A stretch of 64,000 nucleotides of DNA from Paraburkholderia ribeironis (GCF_900019265.1 NZ_CYGX02000028.1:17608-81607); one strand, 5' to 3'. Shown: positions 1 to 9,590, numbered from the stretch's first letter. Translations and numbers: made by a program. The notes: generated by a model from the letters alone, not told the origin.

Positions 1-14
1 TATGTAAACAGACC

Positions 15-752
15 CTACGGCTGCATGCACAACGCGAACAACTGCCGCTGGCTGGAGATGCCGAGCCGCGCATACGCGCGCTTCTGATACGTGACCACGC
101 TCGCGGGCTTGACGCCCATCTGCGCGGCGATCTCGACGGCGCTCGCGCCTTCGAGCGTACCGCGCAGCACGTCGAGCTCACGCGGCGTGAGAGTCGGGCA
201 CGCGCGCCTGACGCGCGCCAGCATCGCGGCCGGCACCCCCTTCTGATGCTGGCCATTAAGCGCGTAATGACTTTTCGCCGCGTGCGCGAACAGATGCGCG
301 ACGCTCTCGACATGCTCCAGCTCGCCCGGCGTGAACGCGCCATACGCGCGGTCGCGGTACAGATTGATCGACAGCCACACGTCTTGCATTGGTTGCAACA
401 GCAGCGACAGCCGGTCTGAAACATTGGGCTGCGCATAACAGGCCGCACGGTAGGCTTCGTTTTCGATCTCTTCGCTGTGCTGCTGATGCAGCACCAGGGC
501 ATCGCGAGCCCGCGCGTCCGGCGCGCGGCCGACGATCGCGCGGTTGCCGTCGAGCGCATAGAAGTGCGTCGCGTAACGATCGGCGACATCGCGCAGGAAC
601 CGGCCGCCGCGATGATCGGCGGCCGACACGGTGCGCGGCCGCGCATCGAACTCGTACGCGAAGATCGTGCACTGCGAGACCGGCAGCGTATCGCCGACGA
701 TTTTCAGAATGCTGGCGGCGAGCGCGTCCTCGTCGGGCTGCGAGATCGACAT
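15..752 (-). CDS. LuxR-family transcriptional regulator
   Basis: The protein of about 245 aa ends in a LuxR/NarL-type helix-turn-helix (TPRELDVLRG, then AAQMGVKPASVVTYQKRAYARLG). A GAF-like sensor region without a recognisable ligand signature precedes it. No phosphoacceptor receiver domain is visible, so it is probably a ligand- or partner-sensing DNA-binding regulator in the cytoplasm. The frame stays open upstream to 929, but that extension is low-complexity; the ATG at 752 (MSISQPDED) begins protein-like sequence, although its ribosome binding site is weak. It is divergent from the trehalase gene, which is a possible target by position only. The regulator class is secure; the signal and the start are not. 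Confidence 0.8.
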   Translation of the reverse strand: MSISQPDEDALAASILKIVGDTLPVSQCTIFAYEFDARPRTVSAADHRGGRFLRDVADRYATHFYALDGNRAIVGRAPDARARDALVLHQQHSEEIENEAYRAACYAQPNVSDRLSLLLQPMQDVWLSINLYRDRAYGAFTPGELEHVESVAHLFAHAAKSHYALNGQHQKGVPAAMLARVRRACPTLTPRELDVLRGTLEGASAVEIAAQMGVKPASVVTYQKRAYARLGISSQRQLFALCMQP

Positions 753-1018
753 GACGAGGTCAGTGGCACGCGAGGTGCTGATCTGCCCGCTTCGGTGCGG
801 TGGAGCGATGCGCCAGGAACGCATGATGGGATTCGGGCCGCGCGGCGTGGATTCGATTGCCGCAAGCGTAGCACAGCGCGACTGCGCCGCCCGCCGTGAC
901 AACTTTGCGCGACATGCGCAACTTTGCATGAGGTGCGTGGGTCAATTGTGCGAAGCAGGTCATCTCGTCTCCTTTCGTCTTCGCTCGCTCACGCCTTGCC
1001 ACTCTGATACGGTAGCCG

Positions 1019-2830
1019 ATGCCCTCTCAAGACCTCATCGACCTCTCCCGCGCTTCGCTACGTACGGTGCTGGCCGCCACGCTCCTGTGGCATGCGTCGC
1101 TGGCCGCGTCGGCCCAGCCCTCGGAAGCACCGCCCGCCGCCGGCATCGCCACGGTCGCCGTGCATGTGGAGCCGCCCACGCAAGCGTCGCCCGTCGTGCC
1201 GGTGCCGCCGACCGAGCAGTACGCGGCGCTCTATCGCGACGTGCAACTCGCGCATCTTTTCCCCGACAGCAAAACTTTCGCGGACATGGTGCCGCTTGCG
1301 CAGCCCGGGCAGATCGCCGCGGCCTACGACACCGTGAAGCAACAGCCCAACTTCAGTCTCGCCGACTTCGTGAAGCACAACTTCACGCTGCCTGCGCGCG
1401 TCGCGAAGACCTACGTGTCCGATCCGAACCAGGATGTGGTCGGCCATATCGACACGCTCTGGAACGTGCTGCGCCGCGAACCGGATGCGACGGCGAGCCC
1501 GTGGTCGTCGCTGCTGCCGTTGCCGTACGCGTACATCGTGCCGGGCGACCGCTTCGACGAGGTCTATTACTGGGACTCATACTTCATCATGCTCGGGCTC
1601 GAACAGAGCGGCCAGCATGCGCTGGTGGTCGATGAGCTGAAGAACTTCGCCACGCTGATCGACCGTTACGGCCATATCCCGAACGGCAATCGCACCTACT
1701 ATCTGAGCCGCTCGCAACCGCCGTTCTTCGCGCAGATGGTGCGGCTCGTCGCGGACAAGGACGGCGACGGCGTCTATGCGCAGTATCTGCCCGAGCTGCA
1801 GCACGAATACGCGTACTGGATGGACGGCAGCGAAGGCCTGCCGGCCGGCCATGCAAGCCGGCACGTGGTGCGTCTCGCGGACGGCACGCTGTTCAACCGC
1901 TATTGGGACGAACGCGCGGCGCCGCGCGACGAGTCCTATCGCGAAGACGTGCTCACCGCGCAGCAGACGCCGCAGCGCGACCCCGAGGAGCTATGGCGCA
2001 ATCTGCGCGCGGGCGGCGAGACCGGCTGGGACTTCAGCTCGCGCTGGTTCGCCGACGGTAAGACCCTCGCCAGCGTCGACGTGACCTCGCTCGTGCCGGT
2101 CGATCTGAACTGCCTGCTGGTCGACCTCGAACACACGCTCGCGAAAGCCTATCGGCTGCGCGGCGACGTCACGCATGCGGAGAACATGGAGCAGCGTGCC
2201 GCGACGCGCGCCGACGCGATTCGCCGGGTGTTGTGGGACCCGCAACAGCAGGCATTCGGCGACTACGACTTCGTGCATCGCACGCTCACGCACAGGCTCA
2301 CGGCCGCGACGCTGTATCCGTTGTATACGGGCGTAGCCAGCCGGCAGCAGGCCAGGACGGTCGCCGCGACCGTGCAGCGCGAGTTGCTGCGCCCGGGCGG
2401 GCTCGCCACCACGCAGGTCAATAGCGGCCAGCAATGGGACGCGCCGAATGGCTGGGCGCCGCTGCAATACCTGGCGGTGATCGGCTTGCGACGCTATAGC
2501 GAGCCGGCGCTCGCGCAGACCATCGCGACGCGCTGGATCAGAACCAACGTCGCGTATTACCAGCACACCGGCAAGCTGGTCGAGAAATATGATGTCGATG
2601 CGCTCACGCCGGGCGTGTCCGCGAGCGGCGGCGAATATCCGTTGCAGGACGGCTTCGGCTGGACCAACGGCGTGCTGCGCGCCCTGCTCGCGCTGTATCC
2701 GCAAACAGTGCAGGCGTCGCGGCCAAGCGATATTCCCGAAGGGCCGGCCGGTGTCTCGTCAGCCGCCGCGTCCGCTGCCGTGGCGCCGAAGAATACGCAT
2801 CGCCTGCACGACACGCGGGTCAGTCGTTGA
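1019..2830 (+). CDS. treA: periplasmic alpha,alpha-trehalase (GH37)
   Basis: This enzyme hydrolyses trehalose to two glucose molecules in the periplasm. Its 603 residues begin with a signal peptide (hydrophobic run to about residue 32, ending LAASAQ). Both GH37 signatures are present: PGDRFDEVYYWDSYF near residue 174 and QWDAPNGWAPLQY near residue 472. The catalytic-region motif GGETGWDFSSRWF and the C-terminal GGEYPLQDGFGWTNG are also present. Length and motif order fit TreA. The last 40 or so residues are Ala/Pro-rich and look dispensable. It is transcribed alone, divergent from the LuxR-type gene. An imperfect hairpin at 2862-2889 may terminate it. Confidence 0.95.
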   Translation: MPSQDLIDLSRASLRTVLAATLLWHASLAASAQPSEAPPAAGIATVAVHVEPPTQASPVVPVPPTEQYAALYRDVQLAHLFPDSKTFADMVPLAQPGQIAAAYDTVKQQPNFSLADFVKHNFTLPARVAKTYVSDPNQDVVGHIDTLWNVLRREPDATASPWSSLLPLPYAYIVPGDRFDEVYYWDSYFIMLGLEQSGQHALVVDELKNFATLIDRYGHIPNGNRTYYLSRSQPPFFAQMVRLVADKDGDGVYAQYLPELQHEYAYWMDGSEGLPAGHASRHVVRLADGTLFNRYWDERAAPRDESYREDVLTAQQTPQRDPEELWRNLRAGGETGWDFSSRWFADGKTLASVDVTSLVPVDLNCLLVDLEHTLAKAYRLRGDVTHAENMEQRAATRADAIRRVLWDPQQQAFGDYDFVHRTLTHRLTAATLYPLYTGVASRQQARTVAATVQRELLRPGGLATTQVNSGQQWDAPNGWAPLQYLAVIGLRRYSEPALAQTIATRWIRTNVAYYQHTGKLVEKYDVDALTPGVSASGGEYPLQDGFGWTNGVLRALLALYPQTVQASRPSDIPEGPAGVSSAAASAAVAPKNTHRLHDTRVSR

Positions 2831-2861
2831 GCGTCCCCGCTGCGGTGTCCGCCCACACAGG

Positions 2862-2889
2862 AAGCTGGCCGGCTCGCACTGGCCAGCTT
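2862..2889 (+). terminator. possible treA terminator hairpin
   Basis: AAGCTGGCC and GGCCAGCTT form a perfect 9-bp stem around a 10-nt loop, 31 bp after the treA stop. Only three T residues follow, so it is a weak candidate for intrinsic termination. Confidence 0.4.
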
Positions 2890-2912
2890 TGCGCCGACGC
2901 AACGAGCGGTCC

Positions 2913-3021
2913 GCTTTGCCGCATACGGCCGATACCCACGACGTGCTGAACGCGCGCAGCTTCGCGAAGCTCGCGCATGGCGCGTATCTGATCAACGTCG
3001 CACGCGGCAGCCTTGCCGCGA
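2913..3021 (+). pseudogene. remnant of a D-2-hydroxyacid dehydrogenase (GhrA-type)
   Basis: One frame reads ALPHTADTHDVLNARSFAKL followed by AHGAYLINVARGSLAA. This matches the family segment just before the catalytic histidine of NAD-dependent hydroxyacid or glyoxylate/hydroxypyruvate reductases (LP.T..T..LN...F..L..GA.LINVARG). Nothing before or after it continues the domain: no GxGxxG motif and no C-terminal part. It is a decayed fragment of about 36 codons with no start of its own. Confidence 0.6.
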
Positions 3022-3106
3022 GTCCCGCGTCGAATCTGGGAATGTCGTCGACTCCGCGCGCAATCTTCGGCGTTGCCGTCGATCAGAAGCGGTATTAGCA
3101 CCGGTA

Positions 3107-4003
3107 TCAGAAGCGGTAGTTGATCGAAACATCGGCCACGCCAGTCGCCCTGCTACGCGTGATCGGACTGTTGCCCGCACTGCCGACCAGTTGCTCGAAC
3201 GCGCCGTCCGCCGTCGCGAACCAGTGCTTGTTGAACAGCCATATCGCGCTGATGCCGAAGCCTACCGACTTGAAGCCCGCGCTCGCGTGGTACTGCGGAT
3301 ACTGCGAGTGCGCCGCCTGCTCCTGATTGACACCGAACCAGCTATTCATATACGTGGAGTCCGCGAGCGTCACGTTCGGACCGGCGAACCAGACAAACTT
3401 CTCCGAGCTGCCGGGCATCGGCATGTAGGCGCCGAGGTCGCCGATCCAGCCATTCGAGCCGCCGAAATAGCGCCGGATATCGGCGCGCAGCACCAGTGGG
3501 AAGTCTTTCGAAATCACGTATTCGCCGGCAAGTTTGAGGCCCGCCGCCGCGTTGATGTTGCCGAGGCCGTTGAGTTCCTGAGGGTCGTCCTTCGCCCGGC
3601 GCCCCAGATCGTAGACCGCGGCGAGACTCACGCGCCAGTTCGATCCTTGCGCGAAGTTGACGCCGAAGCCTTCGCCGCTCGACATGAAAAGCAGGTCCTT
3701 GTAGCGCACGTCGACGCTCGGGCCGGCGACCACGTGATATCGGTCCGAGCCCTCGAAGCGCGGCTGGAATGACGTCGCGATGCCGACGCGCACCTGCCAG
3801 TCGGGAATGACGGGCTGCCACAGCTTCTGCAGCGCAATACCGGCCGAGTACTGCCATTCACCCAATGGCGACGGCGTTTGGGCCAACGCCGCGCCCGGCA
3901 GGCAGGCGATGCCGCCAACGGTCACGGCGAGCACAGACGTTGCCGCGCTGCCGGTCTGTTTGTTGCGCGGCTTGCCGCTGCGCTTTCTACGGCTGTTTAA
4001 CAC
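3107..4003 (-). CDS. MipA/OmpV-family outer membrane protein
   Basis: A protein of 298 aa with an N-terminal signal peptide (hydrophobic run ending PGAALAQT). A long stretch of alternating-hydrophobicity beta strands follows and ends in YRF, the aromatic C-terminus typical of outer-membrane beta barrels. Internal features such as VRVGIATSFQPRFEGSD and RYKDLLFMSSGEGFGVN fit MipA/OmpV proteins, which act in murein-synthesis scaffolding or as porin-like channels. The start is GTG at 4003, behind a well-placed GGAGG. It is transcribed alone. The family is confident; the specific role is unknown. Confidence 0.85.
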   Translation of the reverse strand: MLNSRRKRSGKPRNKQTGSAATSVLAVTVGGIACLPGAALAQTPSPLGEWQYSAGIALQKLWQPVIPDWQVRVGIATSFQPRFEGSDRYHVVAGPSVDVRYKDLLFMSSGEGFGVNFAQGSNWRVSLAAVYDLGRRAKDDPQELNGLGNINAAAGLKLAGEYVISKDFPLVLRADIRRYFGGSNGWIGDLGAYMPMPGSSEKFVWFAGPNVTLADSTYMNSWFGVNQEQAAHSQYPQYHASAGFKSVGFGISAIWLFNKHWFATADGAFEQLVGSAGNSPITRSRATGVADVSINYRF

Positions 4004-4478
4004 CAGAAGCCTCCAATCTCGCGGTTCGCGAAAGGGTCGGGTTCTCGCCCGAGTTCGCCGCGCATGAAAACGAACAACCGATGGTCGCCCGCCGCGCGCT
4101 TACTTTCGGCATGTAACTTTCGGCATGTAATTCTTTCAGGGAACGACCCAGGCTGCACGGCAAGACTGCACCGCTCACGCTGGTGGCCACATGAAGCAGG
4201 AAGCCTGGCACGCGGGCTTCCATATGAACAGACGCATATGAAAGACGGGGACGACCAGCGCACCGCCGCAAAATATGCGCCAGGTCATATGGGCCAATTC
4301 AATGGAGAGCGGGCCGCGCCCAGCAGAACATGACGGATCGGTGACAGACAGCTGGACGGTCGCACTCAGTGGCCGCATGGGCGCATGCCGCGCTGAAGAA
4401 GAACAAGCACCCGGCGTCGCGCGGGGCGACGCCGGAAAGACCGCGATGAACGGCAGCGGCAGTCGGCAGTCGGCGGCG
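4004..4478. other. non-coding interval with a 14-bp tandem duplication
   Basis: No supported gene is seen in these 475 bp. The interval holds the promoter side of the mipA-type gene and two perfect adjacent copies of ACTTTCGGCATGTA at 4102-4115 and 4116-4129. Confidence 0.6.
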
Positions 4479-5222
4479 TCAATGCGCCGCTTCGACCAGC
4501 ACCGGTTTGTCGCGATACAGATTGGGGAACAGACGCTTCAGATTGGCGACCTTCGGCATATCGTTGAACGCGATATACGCGGAGTTCGGATGCAGCGTCA
4601 GGTAATTCTGGTGATAGGCCTCGGCGGGATAAAAGCCTTTGAACGGCTCGGTCTTCGTGACGATCGGCGCGGGGAACGCATGCGCCTTGTCGAGTTGTGC
4701 GATATAGCCTTGCGCGACGCGGCGCTGCGTGTCATTCAGCGGAAACAGCGCCGAGCGGTATTGCGTGCCGCTGTCCGGCCCCTGGCGGTTCAACTCGGTG
4801 GGGTCGTGGATCACGGAGAAGTACACCTGCAGCAGTTGGCCGTACGTCACCTTGCTCGGATCGAACGTGACCTGCACAGATTCCGCGTGGCCCGTTTCAC
4901 CACCGCTGACGATCTCGTACTCGGCGGTGTCGCGCTGCCCGCCGGAATAGCCGGACACTGCGCGAGTCACGCCGCGCACGTGCTGGAACACGCCCTGCAC
5001 GCCCCAGAAGCAGCCGCCCGCGAACACCGCGGTTTCCTCGTGCGCGGTGCTCGCGGAGACCGGCTCGTCGAGCGCAGGGGGCGCAATCACCACCGCCGCC
5101 TCCGACGCAAACGTCATGCGTTGCGCGAGCAGCAGCGCCAGCGCGCCGAGGCCGAGCGCGATCGAAACACCCGCCGCACGCGAGCGGGCGGGCTTGCCGT
5201 CACTACGTTTCGTGATGTTCAT
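4479..5222 (-). CDS. msrA: exported peptide-methionine (S)-S-oxide reductase
   Basis: MsrA reduces the S-epimer of methionine sulfoxide in oxidised proteins. The 247-aa protein carries the GCFWG active site (nucleophilic Cys71), YSGG, GHAESVQVTFDP and YRSALF, and the C-terminal YHQNYL. A basic start and a hydrophobic segment (about residues 18-38) indicate export or membrane anchoring, unlike the cytoplasmic E. coli enzyme. It lies 19 bp downstream of msrB on the same strand, so the two probably form an envelope protein-repair operon. An AGGA precedes the ATG. Confidence 0.93.
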   Translation of the reverse strand: MNITKRSDGKPARSRAAGVSIALGLGALALLLAQRMTFASEAAVVIAPPALDEPVSASTAHEETAVFAGGCFWGVQGVFQHVRGVTRAVSGYSGGQRDTAEYEIVSGGETGHAESVQVTFDPSKVTYGQLLQVYFSVIHDPTELNRQGPDSGTQYRSALFPLNDTQRRVAQGYIAQLDKAHAFPAPIVTKTEPFKGFYPAEAYHQNYLTLHPNSAYIAFNDMPKVANLKRLFPNLYRDKPVLVEAAH

Positions 5223-5241
5223 GATGTCTGTCCTGATCCGA

Positions 5242-5760
5242 TCAGCTCACGCCGCTCGCGGCGGGCGTGAATATCAATGCGAGGCCGTTCATGCAGTAGC
5301 GCAGGCCAGTCGGCTTGGGTCCGTCGTCGAACACGTGGCCGAGATGGCTGCCGCAGCGGCGGCACAGCACCTCGTCGCGCGTCATGCCGAACGACGTGTC
5401 GGCGTGCGTGATCACCGCATGGTCCAGCGGCTGCCAGAAACTCGGCCAGCCGGTACCGCTGTCGAACTTGGTTTTCGATGAGAACAGCGGCAGTTTGCAA
5501 CCGGCGCACGCGAACGTGCCGGCCCGATGCTCGTCGTTCAGCGCACTGCTGAACGGGCGTTCGGTGCCCGCTTGCCGAAGTACCTGGTATTGCGCGTCGG
5601 TCAGCAGCCTGTGCCATTCGGCGTCGCTGTGCGATATCTCGTAGGCCGCCGGCGCACCCGCGCCCGGGTCCACGGCGCGCGCCATACGTGAGGCGAACGC
5701 GCCGCCCGCCAGCGACGCCGCGCCGATCAACCTGAAGAATGTCCGTCTGCTGCAAGCCAT
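5242..5760 (-). CDS. msrB: Tat-exported peptide-methionine (R)-S-oxide reductase
   Basis: MsrB reduces the R-epimer of methionine sulfoxide. The 172-aa protein opens with a twin-arginine signal (SRRTFFRLIGAASLAGGAFA), so the folded protein is probably sent to the periplasm by Tat. The zinc ligands C85-x2-C88 and C133-x2-C136 are present, as are the GWPSFW and GHVFDDGP motifs and catalytic Cys155 in RYCMNG. The family usually has RYCINS at that place. It is the first gene of a two-gene unit with msrA. Confidence 0.93.
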   Translation of the reverse strand: MACSRRTFFRLIGAASLAGGAFASRMARAVDPGAGAPAAYEISHSDAEWHRLLTDAQYQVLRQAGTERPFSSALNDEHRAGTFACAGCKLPLFSSKTKFDSGTGWPSFWQPLDHAVITHADTSFGMTRDEVLCRRCGSHLGHVFDDGPKPTGLRYCMNGLALIFTPAASGVS

Positions 5761-5894
5761 GATGATCGCTCCGCAAAGTCCTTACCGTTCACCCGGTGCG
5801 GCGCGAGATGCGCCGGGCGCGAGTGGTCCTGATGTTGGTCGTCCGGGAGCGCGGTTTATGACAGCATGCGCGTCTTTTTGCGTGACGGCGCCAG

Positions 5895-6422
5895 TTACAG
5901 CGGAAATTTCGTGGTCGACAGAATTTCCTTGAGCACCATGAACGAGCGAATTTGCCGAACGCCCGGCAGATACAGCAATTGCTCGGCGTGCAGCCGGTTG
6001 AAGCTGTCGCTGTCGCGCGTGCGGATCGTCATGAAATAGTCGAACTCACCGGTCACGACGTGGCACTCCATGCAGCCGGGCACCTTCTGCGCGGCTTTCT
6101 CGAACTCGGCGAACGACTCGGGCGTGGACCGATCCAGCACCACGCCGATGATCACCAGCATCCCGGCCCCGGCCGCCTTCGGATCGATCAACGCGACCAC
6201 CCCGCGAATCAGCCCCGACTCCTTGAGCCGCTCGACGCGCCGCAGGCAGGCCGGCGCGCTCAGCTTGACGCGCGCCGCCAGCGCGACGTTCGAGATCGAC
6301 GCGTCGTTTTGCAGCTGCCGCAGGATCGCGCGATCGATACGGTCGAGCGCCTGCCGCGGATCAGCCTGAGCGGCGGTAGGACCGGCCGCGCGGGAAGCGG
6401 CACGAAGTTTTATTGCGTTCAT
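5895..6422 (-). CDS. acdR: Lrp/AsnC-family regulator of ACC deaminase
   Basis: A protein of 175 aa with an N-terminal AsnC-type helix-turn-helix (DRIDRAILRQLQNDASISN, then SAPACLRRVERLKESGLI) and a C-terminal RAM ligand-binding domain (residues about 90-165). It is divergent from acdS with 164 bp between them. In other ACC-deaminase bacteria AcdR is known to activate acdS from this arrangement. The AcdR assignment rests on family plus this position. The first 25 or so residues are a variable tail. Confidence 0.88.
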   Translation of the reverse strand: MNAIKLRAASRAAGPTAAQADPRQALDRIDRAILRQLQNDASISNVALAARVKLSAPACLRRVERLKESGLIRGVVALIDPKAAGAGMLVIIGVVLDRSTPESFAEFEKAAQKVPGCMECHVVTGEFDYFMTIRTRDSDSFNRLHAEQLLYLPGVRQIRSFMVLKEILSTTKFPL

Positions 6423-6586
6423 GATTTCCTGAGCGGATTTTTATTAATTCACCGCGGGTTGGATGCTTTTTAAAGTATGCCGCGTTGAATTTTTTCGCAA
6501 GCTCATTTCAGGCGTTTTTGCCTACCATGACTTCAAGCGCGGCGACCCGCCGTGCACGCCAGACACCTCTCAATCACGGAGCTGCC
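6423..6586. promoter_or_regulatory. acdR-acdS divergent promoter region
   Basis: This 164-bp interval is clearly more AT-rich than the flanking genes, with runs such as TTTTTATTAATTC, TTTTTAAAGTAT and GAATTTTTTCGC. It must hold both promoters and the AcdR site. No single operator can be picked by eye. Confidence 0.5.
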
Positions 6587-7603
6587 ATGAACCTGCAACG
6601 ATTCCCCCGCTATCCGCTCACCTTCGGACCGACGCCGATTCAGCCGCTCAAACGGCTGAGCGACCACCTCGGCGGCAAAGTGCATCTGTATGCGAAGCGC
6701 GAGGACTGCAACAGCGGGTTCGCGTTCGGCGGCAACAAGACGCGCAAGCTCGAATACCTGATCCCCGACGCGCTGGCGCAGGGTTGTGACACGCTGGTGT
6801 CGATCGGCGGCATCCAGTCGAACCAGACCCGTCAGGTGGCGGCGGTCGCCGCGCATCTGGGCATGAAGTGCGTGCTCGTGCAGGAGAATTGGGTCAACTA
6901 TTCGGATGCCGTGTACGACCGGGTCGGCAACATCCAGATGTCGCGCATTCTGGGCGCCGACGTCCGGCTGGTGGACGACGGCTTCGACATCGGCTTTCGC
7001 AAGAGTTGGGAAGACGCGCTAAAGAGCGTGCGCGACGCCGGCGGCAAGCCCTACGCGATTCCGGCCGGCTGCTCCGACCATCCGCTGGGCGGACTTGGAT
7101 TCGTGGGCTTTGCGGAGGAAGTTCGTCAGCAGGAAGCGCAGCTCGGCTTCCGGTTCGACTACATCGTCGTGTGCTCGGTGACGGGCAGCACGCAGGCCGG
7201 CATGGTGGTGGGCTTTGCCGCCGATGGCCGCGCCGAGCGCGTGATCGGCATCGACGCGTCGGCCAAACCCGCGCAGACGCGCGAGCAGATCACGCGAATC
7301 GCCAAGCAGACCGCGGAACAGGTCGAGCTGGGCCGCGACATCACCGCGAAAGACGTGGTGCTCGACGAGCGCTTCGGCGGCCCCGAATACGGTCTGCCGA
7401 ACCAGGGCACGCTCGCGGCGATCCGCTTGTGCGCGCGCCTGGAGGGCGTGCTGACCGACCCGGTCTACGAAGGCAAATCGATGCACGGCATGATCGACAT
7501 GGTGCGCAACGGGGAGTTTCCGGCAGGCTCGCGCGTGCTGTACGCGCACCTGGGCGGCGTGCCGGCGTTGAATGGCTACAGCTTTATTTTCCGCAACGGT
7601 TGA
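6587..7603 (+). CDS. acdS: 1-aminocyclopropane-1-carboxylate deaminase
   Basis: This PLP enzyme cleaves ACC, the plant ethylene precursor, to 2-oxobutyrate and ammonia. The 338-aa length is exactly that of the family. PLP Lys51 lies in GGNKTRK and Ser78 in GIQSNQ. The residues that separate true ACC deaminases from D-cysteine desulfhydrases are both intact: Glu295 in DPVYE and Leu322 in AHLGG. The start at 6587 follows a GGAG; an in-frame extension to 6485 is not protein-like. Its presence points to a plant-associated lifestyle. Confidence 0.97.
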   Translation: MNLQRFPRYPLTFGPTPIQPLKRLSDHLGGKVHLYAKREDCNSGFAFGGNKTRKLEYLIPDALAQGCDTLVSIGGIQSNQTRQVAAVAAHLGMKCVLVQENWVNYSDAVYDRVGNIQMSRILGADVRLVDDGFDIGFRKSWEDALKSVRDAGGKPYAIPAGCSDHPLGGLGFVGFAEEVRQQEAQLGFRFDYIVVCSVTGSTQAGMVVGFAADGRAERVIGIDASAKPAQTREQITRIAKQTAEQVELGRDITAKDVVLDERFGGPEYGLPNQGTLAAIRLCARLEGVLTDPVYEGKSMHGMIDMVRNGEFPAGSRVLYAHLGGVPALNGYSFIFRNG

Positions 7604-7803
7604 GTCGGCCGGATTGCAAGACGTGGTGTGCTCGAGAGGTGTAACAAGCGGTAGCCGGTGCGCGTCAGACCGGCTCGCCGCTTCATGCGAATGACCGCCG
7701 CGGGGCTCCCGGACCACTGGCGCGCGTGAGACTGGCCGCGGCTTCGTGCCCGTATACGCCACGGGCTCTTGGATCAGTGACGCGCCGCTGTGGCCCGGAC
7801 ATG

Positions 7804-8694
7804 TCACGCCGCCAGCTTCTTGCGCAAATGCTTGCGCAGGAATTCCACGAAAGCGCGAATCGTCACCGAGCTTTGCCGATGCTGCGGATACACCGCATAG
7901 ACGCTCGTCGCGGCAGGCAGGAACGCTTCGAGCACAGGAACGAGCTGGCCCCTGCCGAGCGCGTCGGCGACGATAAAGTCAGGAAGCCGAACGATCCCGA
8001 GTCCGGCCACGGCCGCGTCGCGAATCAGGTCGCCGTTGTTGGCGCGTAATGGCCCGCGCACTTCCACGCCTTTCACCACGCCGTCGACCACGAAGTCCCA
8101 GCTGACGATGCCGCCGTGGCCGTACAACAGGCAGGAATGCCGTTCGAGATCCGCAGGCACGGCAGGTCTGCCGCGGCGTCTCAGGTATCCGGGACTGCAG
8201 CACGCCACCATCCTGACGTCGACCAGCTTTTGCGCGACCAGCGTGGAATCCGGCAGCGTGCCGATGCGGATCGCCATGTCGAAACCCTCGCCCACCACAT
8301 CGACGGTGCGGTCGCTCAACTCCATGTCGAAGCGCACGTCGCCATGCTCGCGCAGGAACTGCGCGACGAGCGGCGACAGATGCAGCATGCCGAACGACAT
8401 CGGCGCGCTCACGCGCAACAGTCCGCGCGGCCCGGAACGGCCCAGCGACATGGCCTGTCCGGCGTCCTCGACTTCGCCGAGAATGCGCTTCGCGCGCTCG
8501 TAAAACTCCTGACCGAGATCGGTCACGGCCAGCTTGCGCGTATTGCGGATCAGCAACTGCACGCCGAGCGCCTCTTCCAGCGCCATCACCCGGCGGCTGA
8601 CGAACTGCTTCGACAGCGATAGCCGGTTGGCCGCCGCAGTGAAGTTATGCGCGTCGACCGTGGCGACGAAAATCCGCATGTCATCGAGATTCAT
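7804..8694 (-). CDS. LysR-family transcriptional regulator
   Basis: A protein of 296 aa. The winged helix-turn-helix is at residues 3-62 (MRIFVATVDAHNFTAAANRL, then SLSKQFVSRRVMALEEALGV), with a LysR substrate-binding domain from about 90 to 290. The ATG at 8694 is preferred over a GTG at 8706 because AGGTGG sits 8 nt before it. It is divergent from the pirin gene across 133 bp, a classic LysR-target arrangement. Effector unknown. Confidence 0.87.
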   Translation of the reverse strand: MNLDDMRIFVATVDAHNFTAAANRLSLSKQFVSRRVMALEEALGVQLLIRNTRKLAVTDLGQEFYERAKRILGEVEDAGQAMSLGRSGPRGLLRVSAPMSFGMLHLSPLVAQFLREHGDVRFDMELSDRTVDVVGEGFDMAIRIGTLPDSTLVAQKLVDVRMVACCSPGYLRRRGRPAVPADLERHSCLLYGHGGIVSWDFVVDGVVKGVEVRGPLRANNGDLIRDAAVAGLGIVRLPDFIVADALGRGQLVPVLEAFLPAATSVYAVYPQHRQSSVTIRAFVEFLRKHLRKKLAA

Positions 8695-8827
8695 CGTATT
8701 GTCCACCTGATCGAGACAGTGTTTCGCTTTTCAATGTGATTATAACCATCCAGATTGACCTACACTGTCGTTCATGGATTACGGACACACCTGTGGCCCG
8801 GATCGCACTAACACAAGGAGAGATACG

Positions 8828-9553
8828 ATGCTCGAAATCAGACACGCCAATCAACGTGGCCGCGCGGAACACGGCTGGCTCAGCTCGCGTCATACGTTTT
8901 CCTTTGCGCACTATCACGATCCGAAGCAGAACGGCTTTTCCGACCTGCTGGTGATCAACGACGACCGCGTCGCGCCGGCACAAGGCTTCGGCAAGCACCC
9001 GCACCGCGACATGGAGATCTTTTCGTACGTGCTGGAAGGCGCGCTGGAACACAAGGACACGATGGGCACCGGCTCGGTGATCGTGCCCGGCGATATTCAG
9101 TTGATGAGCGCCGGAACGGGCGTCGCGCACAGCGAGTACAACCATTCGAAGAGCGAGCCGGTGCACTTCCTGCAGATCTGGATCGCGCCGGGCAAGATGG
9201 GCACGACGCCGCGCTATCAGCAACGTCACTTCGGCGCGGATCAGAAGCGTGGCGTGTTGCGCCTCGTGCTGTCGCCGGACGGCGCGGATGATTCGCTGGT
9301 CGTGCAACAGGATGCACGTGTGTATGCCGGGCTTTTCGACGGCGCCGAGACGGCGCGGCTCGAACTGGCCAGCGATCGTTACGCGTACATCCACGTGGCG
9401 CGCGGCAGTATCACCGTGAACGGCGTCGAACTCGGCGAAGGCGACGGCGCACGGGTACGCGGCGAGGAAGCGCTGACCTTCACGCAAGGTCAGGATGCCG
9501 AAGTGCTGGTGTTCGATCTGCGTGACATCGAGACGTCGGCGATGTGGGGTTGA
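8828..9553 (+). CDS. pirin-family bicupin protein
   Basis: A protein of 241 aa with the pirin N-terminal cupin. The metal-binding HPHRDMEIFSYVLEG lies around residue 58, and the second ligand set is in AGTGVAHSEYNHS near residue 102. The C-terminal cupin is shorter and lacks obvious ligands, as in the YhhW/YhaK group, some of which show quercetin dioxygenase activity. The start follows AAGGAG. It is probably controlled by the divergent LysR gene and ends at an intrinsic terminator. The substrate cannot be read from sequence. Confidence 0.9.
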   Translation: MLEIRHANQRGRAEHGWLSSRHTFSFAHYHDPKQNGFSDLLVINDDRVAPAQGFGKHPHRDMEIFSYVLEGALEHKDTMGTGSVIVPGDIQLMSAGTGVAHSEYNHSKSEPVHFLQIWIAPGKMGTTPRYQQRHFGADQKRGVLRLVLSPDGADDSLVVQQDARVYAGLFDGAETARLELASDRYAYIHVARGSITVNGVELGEGDGARVRGEEALTFTQGQDAEVLVFDLRDIETSAMWG

Positions 9554-9590
9554 GCGGTGTGATCGGCGCGCTGGTTTGATGGTGAAGGAA

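Noticed and set aside
6485..6586. Longer N-terminus for acdS
   Set aside because: The 338-aa form from 6587 has the exact family length, conserved residue numbering and a ribosome binding site.
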